Below are positions 26,948 to 36,934 of a DNA stretch of 64,000 nucleotides, piece after piece. The stretch spans positions 806,001 through 870,000 of the forward strand of contig WLWT01000002.1 in NCBI GenBank assembly GCA_012103455.1. Direction: 5' to 3'. Numbering within the stretch: the stretch's first letter is position 1; the number at the start of each line of letters is the position of its first letter. The translations under genes were made by a program, and so were the position numbers. Origin of the DNA: Gammaproteobacteria bacterium. GTDB lineage: Bacteria; Pseudomonadota; Gammaproteobacteria; HK1. The notes beneath the pieces were generated by a model. It worked only from the letters and a program-made list of their open reading frames with translations, did not search any database and was not told the origin of the DNA.

Positions 26948-26972
26948 TTAAGTAAGGTTCGAAAACTGAAGC

Positions 26973-29900
26973 ATGAACGAAGAACCGCTGAAAAAATGGA
27001 AACATGCATTCTTTGCTGCACGGCTTTTGCAGCAGCCTGATGGCAAGCTACTGTACCGATATCGAGCTACGCCCTGTGAGTATACCTCTTTGAAAGACGC
27101 TCTAGGCGTGGTGCTGGACACTCATTCTCTCAATCAGTTGACTACCGATGGATTTCATTTTCCCGGTTTGTTCGTCTTCTACGCTGCTGAGTGGTGGCGT
27201 CGGGAGTATGATGGCCAATGGGCATGGTCACCTATCAATCAATCTCTGACGGATAAAGAGTGCTTGTGGTCTGCTGAAGAACGCAGCAGATGTATCGAAA
27301 AAGGGCTGCGATTCTGGCGGCTGGAGAAGACCACTGCTGGCGGATTTCGCTACCTGCGTGCCATTGCGTTGCAAGGCGGTCTTCCACTGAAACGGATCGC
27401 CGAAGCCAGGGGGCGTTTGAGCGATGTACTCAGGCGTTCCCTGGCACTTGCCAAGGGTGGCACATTTATCAATCCCGACGCCATACGCGGATGGATAAGC
27501 AGCCTGAGTGATCGACTACCAAAAAGCTATTGCAGAGAGGAAATCTATGATCTGTTGACGGAGTTGGTCATTACAACTTTCAAAGTCGTAAAAGAAGCCA
27601 ATCTGACCGAAAGCAAAAAGGCGCTCGCCAAGCTGGACACCCATGTACCGGGTTGGCGCGACCGTTACCCGCTGCCGGTCGAGGGCAAGATGGCGCAGGG
27701 ATTGATTGAACAGTTGATTCTGGATGCCAGCACTGCGCCAAAGATGCGCCCCTTCGGCAATGTATCGCTTTCCCGCCGATTGCATTCTTTGGACGGTGAG
27801 ATATGGACATTACACGCCGGGGTAACCGCTCCTGGTGAACTCAGCACCGGGTCACTGAAAGATTGGTTCGAGATCGACCCTGAAGAATCCTTGCCCCGCC
27901 TGTTCGATCTTGCAATCTCAGCCGGCGATACATCTTTTACTTTATCGGCGCACCGCTTGGCAGGGCACGAAAAATATGCCATCGACCAGCACCTGAAATT
28001 CATCGAAGGACAAGATGCAGCAGCGCACCATCAAGCCCGGTTGACCTGTAATGATGGCCGGTATTGGCTGGCCGATCTGCGCCGGGGCGAGCCATTGGAA
28101 AATGATCTCCCCTGGATATTTGTTGATGACCGGGACGGGACGCTGAATTTCCACCATCAGGGCGGAGGAAAACTGGCCGAATCCAGCGCATGGTTGGCAA
28201 TCCCGGCCGGTTGGAAGATAGAACCACAAGCAGGCACTGCCGAGATCAAAGCATATGTCGATCAACCGGATCGCGAGTTGTACCGGGTTTCCGGCGACAT
28301 TTTGATCAAGACAAACGAAGATGCAATTTGGCGTTTGCGAACCGGGCAAGCTGACGAGGAACAAGTCGATTATCATTGGCGGGGACGCAGGGTTTGGCAC
28401 GATTTCATCCGGCCCGGTCTGGCTTTCTATGGAAGGCCAAATTTATATTGCGGTGACCGGTGTATCAATTCACGACATCTCGATTGGAAAGGCCAAAAGG
28501 AAGCCAAATACTTTGGTCCGGTGCTGGTTACCTCCCGGGAACAAGGTGAACTACTGTACCGATCCCGCCTGCTGATTTTGCCCGAACAAGCGGATATTCG
28601 GTTCGAGCCGTCAGGCCCAACTGAAGGCTGGGTGCATTTTTGTTCATGGGGGCTGGCGGATGCGCGGATCATCACGCCAGATATCGAGCCAGAAATCGAT
28701 TCGACTGCCGATCAGTTATCGATTCGGATGAAAGCTGCCGGTGGGTTGCATGTCGCACCTGCTTACGTCGAATTGAAATTGCTCTGGCCGGATAACCCCG
28801 AACCCGCACGTTTGTCCATGCCCTTTCCGGCTCAGGGCGCACGTTTGCTGGATGCTGAAGGCAGTCCGCTGCAACAGGGTGTCCGGCTGCCGGTGGATGG
28901 GCTTGCAGGCACCCGGTTGATCGCCGTCGGCGGTTTGGCGCATCCAACATTGCGATTTGGCTTGCGGCACACGATTGAAGGCCGATATGGCATGGAGGAA
29001 TCGGTTCAGATCAAGCCATTTTCCAACGCACAACGACTCGATATCCGCCCAATGGATCATGTGGACCGAATCCAGCGCATGTTGGGCAGTGATGAGTTAC
29101 TGGATGATTGGGTGGAAGTCAGCCTGCACGCAAACCACAACGAAATGTTCCGTTTTCGTGTTTCGCGTTATCTGGCGTTCCTGGAACGCCATGTGCTGGA
29201 GGTGCGCATCACCGATGACACTTTGAAACATTTGAGTCCGCAACAGTTGCAATCTCTGCCGGTGCAAGCCCTGCGCCTTGACACGCCAGCCGATGAACCC
29301 GAAACACTGGAGGCCATCGAAAGCGAAGGTATTCCCACCGGCGCCTGGCGTTTCGATCAGTTCAAACTTGGCCCTGGCAGTTGGCTCATTTATCCCGACA
29401 AAGAGGCGAAACGATCGCTTCGCCTCACCCTGTGGCACATCGACGGCGCGGAGCCTGCGCAAAGCCCCCTCACCCGGGCCATGACAACCCAAAACTGCGC
29501 GCCTCGTCAGCATCAACTTGACGAGGTCATCCAGGCTATGGCCGCGGATTACATGAAACCGGATTGGCAGGATATGGAATGCCTTGCTGAACATCTGGGG
29601 CACTTACCACTTGCCACCCTGGATTTATGGCGATGTTTTTCCCATTCAACGTCGGCCATGGCCGCGCTGGCCTTGCGTTTGCACCGGCTGCCCGGTGATT
29701 TCACTCGGCGTTTTGCCGTGGAATTGCCTTTTAGCTGGATGGGTATTTCGATGGCCGAATGGCGAGCCGCCATGCACCAATGCCGCCTACAGGCTGAGGC
29801 CTGGAATTATCCGGAGAGCGCGGTGGGTGACCATGTAAATCGGCGGATTGAATCATTGACCCGCTGGTCACCCTGTTTATGTAACCTGCTCAACATCGTG

Positions 29901-30329
29901 AAGGCTGAGGTGTTGGGTGAAATGCTGCCCGAATTGAACATGATGAAACAGCCAGCCAGTGATGTCATCTTCTCCGGTGGGCTGTTCAACGGGGAGAATT
30001 GTGCAATGCAAAATTTGATGCGCATGCACGCCGAGGAACAATGGCCCGATGATCTTGAGATTAATGATTGGATCGATTCCAGGCGTAAACCCGATTTGGC
30101 GACATTGTTCGCACCGGGGAATTTGGGTTTCAAGCACAGTGTGGTCAATTTGCCCATAGTCATTGCTTACGGATGCGCAACTGATTCACTCACCCCGATC
30201 ATTGGCAATCCAGCGCTGATCAATGCGATTCGCCGTTACGAAAGCTTCGATCCGCATTGGTTTGAAACCGCTTACAACCACACGATCGCGCGTTGCGTGG
30301 CGCGTGAGCTGGTCGTGCTGCAAAGATGA
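26973..30329 (+). CDS. druH: Druantia type III-like protein DruH (large, no known domain)
   Basis: 1118 residues without a recognisable domain or membrane segment. Identification is by context: a ~1.1 kb-residue unknown protein whose 3' end overlaps by 4 bp (ATGA) a ~2.1 kb-residue helicase with a DUF1998 end is the two-gene layout known as Druantia type III (druH-druE), an anti-phage system. Tryptophan-rich N-terminus (AAEWWRREYDGQWAWSP). Start at 26973; the ribosome-binding site is weak (AAGG about 15 bases upstream). The gene is immediately bounded by a MITE. The DruH mechanism is unknown; it may recognise DNA or guide the helicase. Confidence 0.72.
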   Translation: MNEEPLKKWKHAFFAARLLQQPDGKLLYRYRATPCEYTSLKDALGVVLDTHSLNQLTTDGFHFPGLFVFYAAEWWRREYDGQWAWSPINQSLTDKECLWSAEERSRCIEKGLRFWRLEKTTAGGFRYLRAIALQGGLPLKRIAEARGRLSDVLRRSLALAKGGTFINPDAIRGWISSLSDRLPKSYCREEIYDLLTELVITTFKVVKEANLTESKKALAKLDTHVPGWRDRYPLPVEGKMAQGLIEQLILDASTAPKMRPFGNVSLSRRLHSLDGEIWTLHAGVTAPGELSTGSLKDWFEIDPEESLPRLFDLAISAGDTSFTLSAHRLAGHEKYAIDQHLKFIEGQDAAAHHQARLTCNDGRYWLADLRRGEPLENDLPWIFVDDRDGTLNFHHQGGGKLAESSAWLAIPAGWKIEPQAGTAEIKAYVDQPDRELYRVSGDILIKTNEDAIWRLRTGQADEEQVDYHWRGRRVWHDFIRPGLAFYGRPNLYCGDRCINSRHLDWKGQKEAKYFGPVLVTSREQGELLYRSRLLILPEQADIRFEPSGPTEGWVHFCSWGLADARIITPDIEPEIDSTADQLSIRMKAAGGLHVAPAYVELKLLWPDNPEPARLSMPFPAQGARLLDAEGSPLQQGVRLPVDGLAGTRLIAVGGLAHPTLRFGLRHTIEGRYGMEESVQIKPFSNAQRLDIRPMDHVDRIQRMLGSDELLDDWVEVSLHANHNEMFRFRVSRYLAFLERHVLEVRITDDTLKHLSPQQLQSLPVQALRLDTPADEPETLEAIESEGIPTGAWRFDQFKLGPGSWLIYPDKEAKRSLRLTLWHIDGAEPAQSPLTRAMTTQNCAPRQHQLDEVIQAMAADYMKPDWQDMECLAEHLGHLPLATLDLWRCFSHSTSAMAALALRLHRLPGDFTRRFAVELPFSWMGISMAEWRAAMHQCRLQAEAWNYPESAVGDHVNRRIESLTRWSPCLCNLLNIVKAEVLGEMLPELNMMKQPASDVIFSGGLFNGENCAMQNLMRMHAEEQWPDDLEINDWIDSRRKPDLATLFAPGNLGFKHSVVNLPIVIAYGCATDSLTPIIGNPALINAIRRYESFDPHWFETAYNHTIARCVARELVVLQR

Positions 30330-33300
30330 GCCAAATAAATCACTTCAGTTCCCTGCTCACTGAACTGACTGAGCGATCCCGCTCGGCCGTGCTCAGCCGG
30401 TTGGGCTTGGTTAACGACCCGCTATACCGTCATTTGGAATCGGTGTTTTCACGCCCATTGGGTGAGCGTGGTTGTTTGCTGGCCGATCCTGCTTTTGAAC
30501 CCACTTTTGGCTGGCGGCAAGTGGCGCAATCCATGGCGGACTTGTACGGTGAGTGTTTCAGCACGGATTTGGTGGATGCCTTGCATAACGCCAGCACTGC
30601 GCAGTTCAGGCGCGAGTGGCACCCCTATACGCACCAAAAGAAATCCTGGGACATTCTCACCCAAGAGGAATCGCAATCGTTGATCGTTACCAGCGGTACC
30701 GGCTCCGGCAAGACCGAATGTTTCATGGTGCCTATTTTGGATCGGTTGATGCGCGAGGCGAACCGAACCGGAAGAACGCTGACCGGCGTACGCGCCCTGT
30801 TTCTTTACCCGCTGAATGCGCTGATCAACAGCCAGCGCGACCGTCTTAGCGCCTGGACCGAAAGCACCGGCGAGCGGGTGCGTTTCTGTCTGTACAACGG
30901 TAATACACCGGATTGGGTACGGGCGCAGGATAAGCGTAAACAACCCAATGAGGTATTGGATCGAGAAGACTTGCGTGCATCGCCGCCGCCCATTCTGGTC
31001 ACCAATGCGACCATGCTGGAGTACATGCTGGTGCGTAACCTGGATGCGCCTATCCTGGAAAAATCCCAAAGCAGGCTGGAATGGGTGGTGCTCGATGAGG
31101 CGCACAGCTACATCGGCTCGCAGGCGGCGGAAATCGCCTTATTGATCCGCCGGGTATTGCATGCATTTGGCGTCAATCCAAATCAGGTTCGATTCGTTGC
31201 GACCTCGGCCACTATCGGCGCTCCGCGGGGCGAGGCTGGTCAGCAATTGAAGCGCTTTTTGGCTCAAGTTGCCGGCGTCGATGCAAGCCGTGTACATCTG
31301 ATCGCTGGCGAGCGCCATGTTCCGGATTTGCCTGTAGCCCCGGCACAAGCACCTGTCTCTTTGGATGAATTATGGCGGATTGATCAGGACAAGTCCGAAC
31401 ACCAACCGCGCCGTTACCGCGCATTGGCGGCCCACCCAATGGCATTGAAATTGAGACGCTCATTCATCGACCAGGATGGCAAACCCCGGGTTCAGAGGCT
31501 TTCTGATGTCTGCCGCATCATTGTTCCCGAAAGTAAAGAGCCAACGCACGAAACCCAACGCAATGCTCTCAGGTGGCTGGATTTGCTGCACGGCACGCGC
31601 GATGCTGCTGGCACCGCATTCCTGCCTCTGCGCGCCCATCTGTTTCATCAAACCCTCTCGGGACTTTGGGCCTGTTCGGATCCGGATTGTTCGGACAGGC
31701 CCGAATCCCTAAAGCAAACCGAATGGCGGTTCGGGCAGATCTATCTGGAACCGCGCAAGCATTGCACCTGTCACGCGCCGGTGTATGAATTGGCCGCGTG
31801 TGACGATTGTGGCACGCCGGTTTTATCAGCCGAGACCGATGGACATCGCTTGATAGCGCCGAAGCCACCGGCGGTCACCGACGAATTTGAATTGGACCTG
31901 GAACGTGATGAAGGTACCGAGGATGATGAAGACGAAGAACCGACTTCGGGCAAGGTTCGACCAGCCTTGATCACCAACCGACCCGGCGCGGAACACACCG
32001 CGAAGTGCGCGGTGGTCAAAACTACTCGGCGAATACGCGAAGAGGGCGATCCAAACGAGACGGTGAATCTGTGGATTCAGGAGGCTGATGCGAATGGACT
32101 GATCTGCCCGCATTGCGGCGCACGGCAACGCAATCGCCGCGAGCAATTTCAACCGGCCCGGATCGGCGCGCCCTTCATGCTGACCACCATCTTGCCGACC
32201 TTGTTGGAATTCGCGCCTGACGGCGAAAAACCCGCTACACATCCCCACCGGGGCCGGCGCTTGTTGACCTTCAATGACAGCCGCCAGGGTACGGCGCGGA
32301 TGGCGGCCAAGCTGCAACAGGAATCAGAGCGGAATCGAGTGCGTGGTTTGGTTTACCACATTGCATTGCGGGACGGACTCGGTACAAGTGCTACAGAAGC
32401 CCAAGCCTTGAAACAAAAGATCGCTCGTTACGAAACGCAAATTAAGAAAATCAAGGATAACCGTGGTTTTCTCGAAGGGGAAATAGCTGATATGCACGCC
32501 GAATTGAGGCGACTTGATCAACCCACGCCCATTCCCTTCAACGACATGGCGAACGAACTGGCCAAACAGTCTGGATTTGAACGCATGTATCAGCATTACC
32601 GCGATAACGTATCGCAGGAATGCTTTGGTCCTGGTGGACCGTTGGAATTGGCGCGTTTGTTTTTGGTGCGTGAATTCGGCCGCCGTCCCAAGGTGCAGAA
32701 CAACCTCGAAACCATGGGGCTGGTGGCGCTACGCTATCCCGCTATTGATCGCTTTGATCAATACATTGCCGATTTTTCCATCACAGAGACCCGGCACTTA
32801 CTCAAAATCGCCCTGGACTTCTTTGTGCGTGCAGGTGGGTCATTGCAAATTTCAGATGAATGGCGTCAATGGTTGGGTATGCCGTTTCCGCAAACGATCA
32901 TCGTCGAACGTGACCGGGAGGATACTGATCGTTATCAACGCCGTTGGCCGCGAGCCAAACGCAGTGGTAAGCGCAATCATTTGGTTAGGTTGCTGGCATA
33001 CGTGCTGGAAGTGGATATTGAGAATCCGTACGGGCAGGACAAAATTGATGAAGTTCTCATCCAGCTTTGGAAAACGCTTACCCAGGAAACCAAGCTACTG
33101 AAAGTTTCCGCGGAAGGACAATTTCATCTGGCACCCGAGCAACTGGCTTTTGCACCTGTCTCCAAGGCTTGGCTGTGTCCGATCACCCAGCGTTTTCTGG
33201 ATACCACCCTGCGTGGCGTAACGCCTTATCTGCTGCCGGATGGTCGCGGCTACCCGAAATGCGAAGCTGTTGATTTGCCGCCTTACCCGGAACCCTTCGG

Positions 33301-36300
33301 TGGCGAGGCCGGCGATTTGCGGCGCACGCAGGATGCGCGTCGGTGGCTGCGTGAGAATGAAGTCATCGGCGACCTGCGCCGCCGGGGTTACTGGACCGTA
33401 GTGAATGACCGCGCCATAGAGCTGCCACCTTATTTTGTTGCCGCCGAACACTCCGCCCAGCTTTCTTCACAGCGGCTGAAGCAGCATGAAGATGCCTTCA
33501 AGAAGGGGGACGTAAACCTGCTGTCTTGCTCCACCACCATGGAGATGGGTATCGATATCGGCGGCATCAATCTGGTGGCGATGAACAATGTGCCACCGCA
33601 TCCGGCGAATTATCTGCAAAGGGCGGGGCGGGCGGGCCGCAGGCGTGAATCGAACTCCACCGCATTGACCTTGTGCAAATCCAATCCGCACGATCAAATG
33701 GTGTTCGCAAAAAGCACTTGGCCCTTCACAACCCCCTTACCGGCGCCGGTGGTGTCTTTGGATAGTGCATTGCTGGTACAGCGGCATGTCAATGCCCTGG
33801 TGTTGAGTCACTTTCTGAAAAATGCACTGGCTGGTACCACGCATGATCGCAGCAAGCTTGGGTGCGAATGGTTCTTTACCCGCTCTTCTCAGGAGAGTTC
33901 ACTGGCGCAACGTTTTCAGGCTTGGTGCGAAAATGACGCACATGAAAATAACGCACATAATGAATCAACTCTGATCGAAGGGCTTGAACATCTGGTGCAC
34001 GGCAGCGTCCTGCATGGCCGCGGTGAACGCGACCTGCTGCAAACCACCGGTGAGACCATCCAGCACGTTGCCACCGGATGGCTGAGCGAATGGAACCAGC
34101 TTTGCGCACAACGGGAAACAGCCGTCAACGCAGCAGGAGAAAAAGACCCGGCCGCCAGGGCTATCGGCTATCAGAAAAAACGCATGAGCGAGGAATACCT
34201 GCTGCGTGAATTGGCCGGTCGGGGTGTTTTGCTGGGTTACGGTTTTCCCACCCATATCGCCGCTTTCGACAACCTGACCGTGGCTCAATTCAAGCGCGAT
34301 CAACAAGCTAGGGAAGAACAAAAATCCCGCGACGACAACCGCTTCCAGCGCCGGGAGTTGGCCAACCGGGACAGCGCGACGGCCTTGCGCGAATATGCGC
34401 CGGGGGCACAGGTGGTGATTGATGGCTTGGTCTACCGCTGCGCCGGTGTCACCCTGAATTGGAAGATCCCCGCCAGCGAGCAAGAGGCGCGCGAAGCACA
34501 GGCCATACGCCATGCCTGGCGTTGCCAAAACTGCGGCGCCAGTGGCTGGCAACGCCAATGGCGGTCACCTTTCGAGTGCCCGGATTGCGCTGCACCGATC
34601 AAGGGAGGCGATACGCACCGCGAGTTCATCGAACCCGCCGGTTTCGCGGTGGATTTCTATCAATCGCCCGGTAACGATGTGAGTACCCAGGATTTCATCC
34701 CGGTGGAACCGGCCTGGGTCAGTATCCCGGCGGATCAGGCGGCATGGCACGACTTGGTGAACCCGGCTTTGGGCCGTTTTCGCCTGTCCGCGAATGGCTC
34801 CATTATTCATCAATCACGCGGCCTGAATGGCAGAGGCTATGCCCTGTGTCTGCACTGTGGCCGGGCCGAGGCCATGCCTAGGGACGGTGGCGATAGGCCG
34901 GATTTGTGTAAACCGGGAAAGGAACATTTCCCGTTGCGTGGCGCCAGGAAAAAGACTTCGGGAAAGTCGGAATATTGTTCCGGCAGTTCTGACCCCCTGG
35001 CGATAAAAACCGGACTCACGCTTGGCGACGCACGCTATACCGATGTTTTGGAAATACAACTTAAAGATCCGGACGGCCTGTGGTTGAATGACCGGATCGT
35101 CGCCCGCACCCTGGCCGTCGCGCTACGCGACACCCTGGCCGAGGCTTTGGGCGTTCAGGCGCAGGAGTTGGGTTGTACAATCAAGCCAGTGCGCCCCGAG
35201 CCTGATGAAAATATCCTTTGCCAGTCGATTCTTATCTACGATCATTTTGCGGCTGGTTTTTCTTCCAGCGCGGATCGCTTTATCGGCGATTTGTTTCGCA
35301 AAGTGCGGGATCGTTTGATCTGCCCGGCGGAATGCGATAGTGCCTGCCCGCACTGCGTGTTGGATTTTGATCAGCGTTTCGATGCGGAAAACCTGGATCG
35401 CAAACAGGCGCTCAACTTCCTCAGTGAAGATTGGTTAAATACACACCGATTGCCCGATCAATACGCTTTTTTCGGTACATCATCCACTGCCGAGTTCATG
35501 ACCATAGAAGACGCATTGGTTCGTACCGTACGCTGTAATCCAAATGCAACCGTTCGTTTATACGCCGCAGGCTCGGCGCAGGATTGCGATATCGGCGTTT
35601 CGCCCTGGCGATTGTTGGCCTATCGGCTGGTGAGCCTGGGGGCCAAGGTTGCTTTGTATTTACACCAGGAAACATTGAATCACCTGGACCCGGATGAAAA
35701 ACATCTGCTTGTTGGTTTGATCTATGCGCCCCGGGTTGAACTGTTCGAGATCCCTGATACGTTGCGTGCCGGTAACGGTTGGATAATCGCCGAATGTCTG
35801 GAGGGGACGGGTCCGACCCGATGGGCCGTGCCTGACCCAGAGGCGCTGATTCCCGATCAAGGCTGGGGTTCAACACGGCCACTGCTTGTTGCAAAAGACC
35901 AGCCTGAAACTCAATTTTCCAGTACGCCAATCAACGTTGCCAGTCTTCGGTTACCGACCGCCGGCCCGAGTGATCGGGAAATCGAAATTCATCACGAACT
36001 GGACGGTTCGCTCCCCGGATTTGGTCAACGCTTTTGGGCTCATTTGCTCGATGAACATTCCGGGCTGCAAACTCTGCTGGATGATCCGGCCCATCCAATC
36101 GAAAGGATTGCGTATCAGGATCGTTATTTGTTCAGTCCGCTCAGCATCGCGGTTTTTGTCAGGGTTTTGGCTGGATTGATGGAACGGGTCGGCACTTCTG
36201 GATGGCCGCAACCGAATGTCCAGATTATCACGCTGAATCAACGCCAGGCCAGGGCAAGAAAACGTTCAAATTCGATCTGGCAGGATTGGCCGGATGTATC

Positions 36301-36607
36301 GGCTCGCGATCAGGTGTTGGAGCTTTTATGCATGGAGCACGATATGGAACTGCAATTAGAGGCGGTACAAAAACACCAGGCGGCTCATGGCCGGGTCTTG
36401 GTTATCAGAATGTCATCAGATATCGAAGTGACGATTCGATTCGACCAGGGTTTTTCGTATTGGCGCGTTTCTGATTCCGAGAACACTTCTCGCAGCCGAT
36501 TTGACTTCGGTGCGGAAATCGATGAGCAAGTTTCTGCTATTGATAGCCAAGAGTTGGCGGTAAGCGGTAGTGATCACCCAACGCAGATTTTCGTATCCAT
36601 CCATTAA
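30326..36607 (+). CDS. druE: Druantia-type superfamily 2 helicase DruE with DUF1998 region
   Basis: 2093 residues. Helicase domain 1: Walker A VTSGTGSGKTE (~121-131), LVTNATMLEYM, DEAH (257-260) and ATSATIG. Zinc-ligand clusters lie at ~449-500 (CSDPDC, CTCH, CDDC) and ~592 (CPHC). Helicase domain 2 includes STTMEMGIDIGGINLV (~1066) and motif VI YLQRAGRAGRRR (~1094). Another zinc ribbon is at ~1400-1420 (CQNC, CPDC). The DUF1998-type end CDSACPHCVLDF is at ~1668, followed by LDRKQAL. A further ~390-residue tail carries DRYLFSPLSI (~1932). ATP-driven nucleic-acid translocase of a phage-defence pair; all helicase motifs intact. It overlaps druH by 4 bp. Confidence 0.82.
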   Translation: MSQINHFSSLLTELTERSRSAVLSRLGLVNDPLYRHLESVFSRPLGERGCLLADPAFEPTFGWRQVAQSMADLYGECFSTDLVDALHNASTAQFRREWHPYTHQKKSWDILTQEESQSLIVTSGTGSGKTECFMVPILDRLMREANRTGRTLTGVRALFLYPLNALINSQRDRLSAWTESTGERVRFCLYNGNTPDWVRAQDKRKQPNEVLDREDLRASPPPILVTNATMLEYMLVRNLDAPILEKSQSRLEWVVLDEAHSYIGSQAAEIALLIRRVLHAFGVNPNQVRFVATSATIGAPRGEAGQQLKRFLAQVAGVDASRVHLIAGERHVPDLPVAPAQAPVSLDELWRIDQDKSEHQPRRYRALAAHPMALKLRRSFIDQDGKPRVQRLSDVCRIIVPESKEPTHETQRNALRWLDLLHGTRDAAGTAFLPLRAHLFHQTLSGLWACSDPDCSDRPESLKQTEWRFGQIYLEPRKHCTCHAPVYELAACDDCGTPVLSAETDGHRLIAPKPPAVTDEFELDLERDEGTEDDEDEEPTSGKVRPALITNRPGAEHTAKCAVVKTTRRIREEGDPNETVNLWIQEADANGLICPHCGARQRNRREQFQPARIGAPFMLTTILPTLLEFAPDGEKPATHPHRGRRLLTFNDSRQGTARMAAKLQQESERNRVRGLVYHIALRDGLGTSATEAQALKQKIARYETQIKKIKDNRGFLEGEIADMHAELRRLDQPTPIPFNDMANELAKQSGFERMYQHYRDNVSQECFGPGGPLELARLFLVREFGRRPKVQNNLETMGLVALRYPAIDRFDQYIADFSITETRHLLKIALDFFVRAGGSLQISDEWRQWLGMPFPQTIIVERDREDTDRYQRRWPRAKRSGKRNHLVRLLAYVLEVDIENPYGQDKIDEVLIQLWKTLTQETKLLKVSAEGQFHLAPEQLAFAPVSKAWLCPITQRFLDTTLRGVTPYLLPDGRGYPKCEAVDLPPYPEPFGGEAGDLRRTQDARRWLRENEVIGDLRRRGYWTVVNDRAIELPPYFVAAEHSAQLSSQRLKQHEDAFKKGDVNLLSCSTTMEMGIDIGGINLVAMNNVPPHPANYLQRAGRAGRRRESNSTALTLCKSNPHDQMVFAKSTWPFTTPLPAPVVSLDSALLVQRHVNALVLSHFLKNALAGTTHDRSKLGCEWFFTRSSQESSLAQRFQAWCENDAHENNAHNESTLIEGLEHLVHGSVLHGRGERDLLQTTGETIQHVATGWLSEWNQLCAQRETAVNAAGEKDPAARAIGYQKKRMSEEYLLRELAGRGVLLGYGFPTHIAAFDNLTVAQFKRDQQAREEQKSRDDNRFQRRELANRDSATALREYAPGAQVVIDGLVYRCAGVTLNWKIPASEQEAREAQAIRHAWRCQNCGASGWQRQWRSPFECPDCAAPIKGGDTHREFIEPAGFAVDFYQSPGNDVSTQDFIPVEPAWVSIPADQAAWHDLVNPALGRFRLSANGSIIHQSRGLNGRGYALCLHCGRAEAMPRDGGDRPDLCKPGKEHFPLRGARKKTSGKSEYCSGSSDPLAIKTGLTLGDARYTDVLEIQLKDPDGLWLNDRIVARTLAVALRDTLAEALGVQAQELGCTIKPVRPEPDENILCQSILIYDHFAAGFSSSADRFIGDLFRKVRDRLICPAECDSACPHCVLDFDQRFDAENLDRKQALNFLSEDWLNTHRLPDQYAFFGTSSTAEFMTIEDALVRTVRCNPNATVRLYAAGSAQDCDIGVSPWRLLAYRLVSLGAKVALYLHQETLNHLDPDEKHLLVGLIYAPRVELFEIPDTLRAGNGWIIAECLEGTGPTRWAVPDPEALIPDQGWGSTRPLLVAKDQPETQFSSTPINVASLRLPTAGPSDREIEIHHELDGSLPGFGQRFWAHLLDEHSGLQTLLDDPAHPIERIAYQDRYLFSPLSIAVFVRVLAGLMERVGTSGWPQPNVQIITLNQRQARARKRSNSIWQDWPDVSARDQVLELLCMEHDMELQLEAVQKHQAAHGRVLVIRMSSDIEVTIRFDQGFSYWRVSDSENTSRSRFDFGAEIDEQVSAIDSQELAVSGSDHPTQIFVSIH

Positions 36608-36635
36608 TCCGAACCTGAGATATGGATGAAATTAT

Positions 36636-36775
36636 GGGCACCTGCTAAAAATGCACTTTTCCGCGATTGCGGCGTCAGCTCTGTGCTCCAATCCTCATGT
36701 ACGGCCTATGCACTGCGATTGCGCGCGCGGTGCTTCCTTGCACTCACGAAACAATGACTATTTTTAGAGGTGCCC
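36636..36775 (+). repeat. MITE copy 5, directly downstream of druE
   Basis: 140 bp, GGGCACCTGCTAAAAATGCA to CTATTTTTAGAGGTGCCC, starting 28 bp after the druE stop, in the same orientation as the copy upstream of druH. Flanks TTAT / TTTA are not a clean duplication. Confidence 0.9.
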
Positions 36776-36910
36776 TTTAGCAGATGCCCAGTAGTTATCC
36801 GTATACATCTGCTCCATGACAGCGATGCCAACAACATTGTAATTGCCACCTATATCCTCGGCGCTCATCAATGCTTCTTGCAGCGAAGTTAAGGCCGGCG
36901 CGATGGCGCA
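36776..36910 (-). pseudogene. Unrecognised coding fragment cut by MITE copy 5
   Basis: A minus-strand frame (APALTSLQEALMSAEDIGG, then NYNVVGIAVMEQMYTDNYW) runs into the MITE boundary with no stop before it. It has protein-like composition but I do not recognise it. Probably a gene end that lost its partner when the druHE block arrived. Confidence 0.3.
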
Positions 36911-36934
36911 ACCACCGCGCCAATGAACTCAAAG

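Noticed and set aside
26807..36775. Druantia block as a true composite transposon bounded by MITEs
   Set aside because: The upstream MITE has its own TTAA duplication on both sides and the outer flanks of the pair do not match, so there is no evidence of single-unit transposition.
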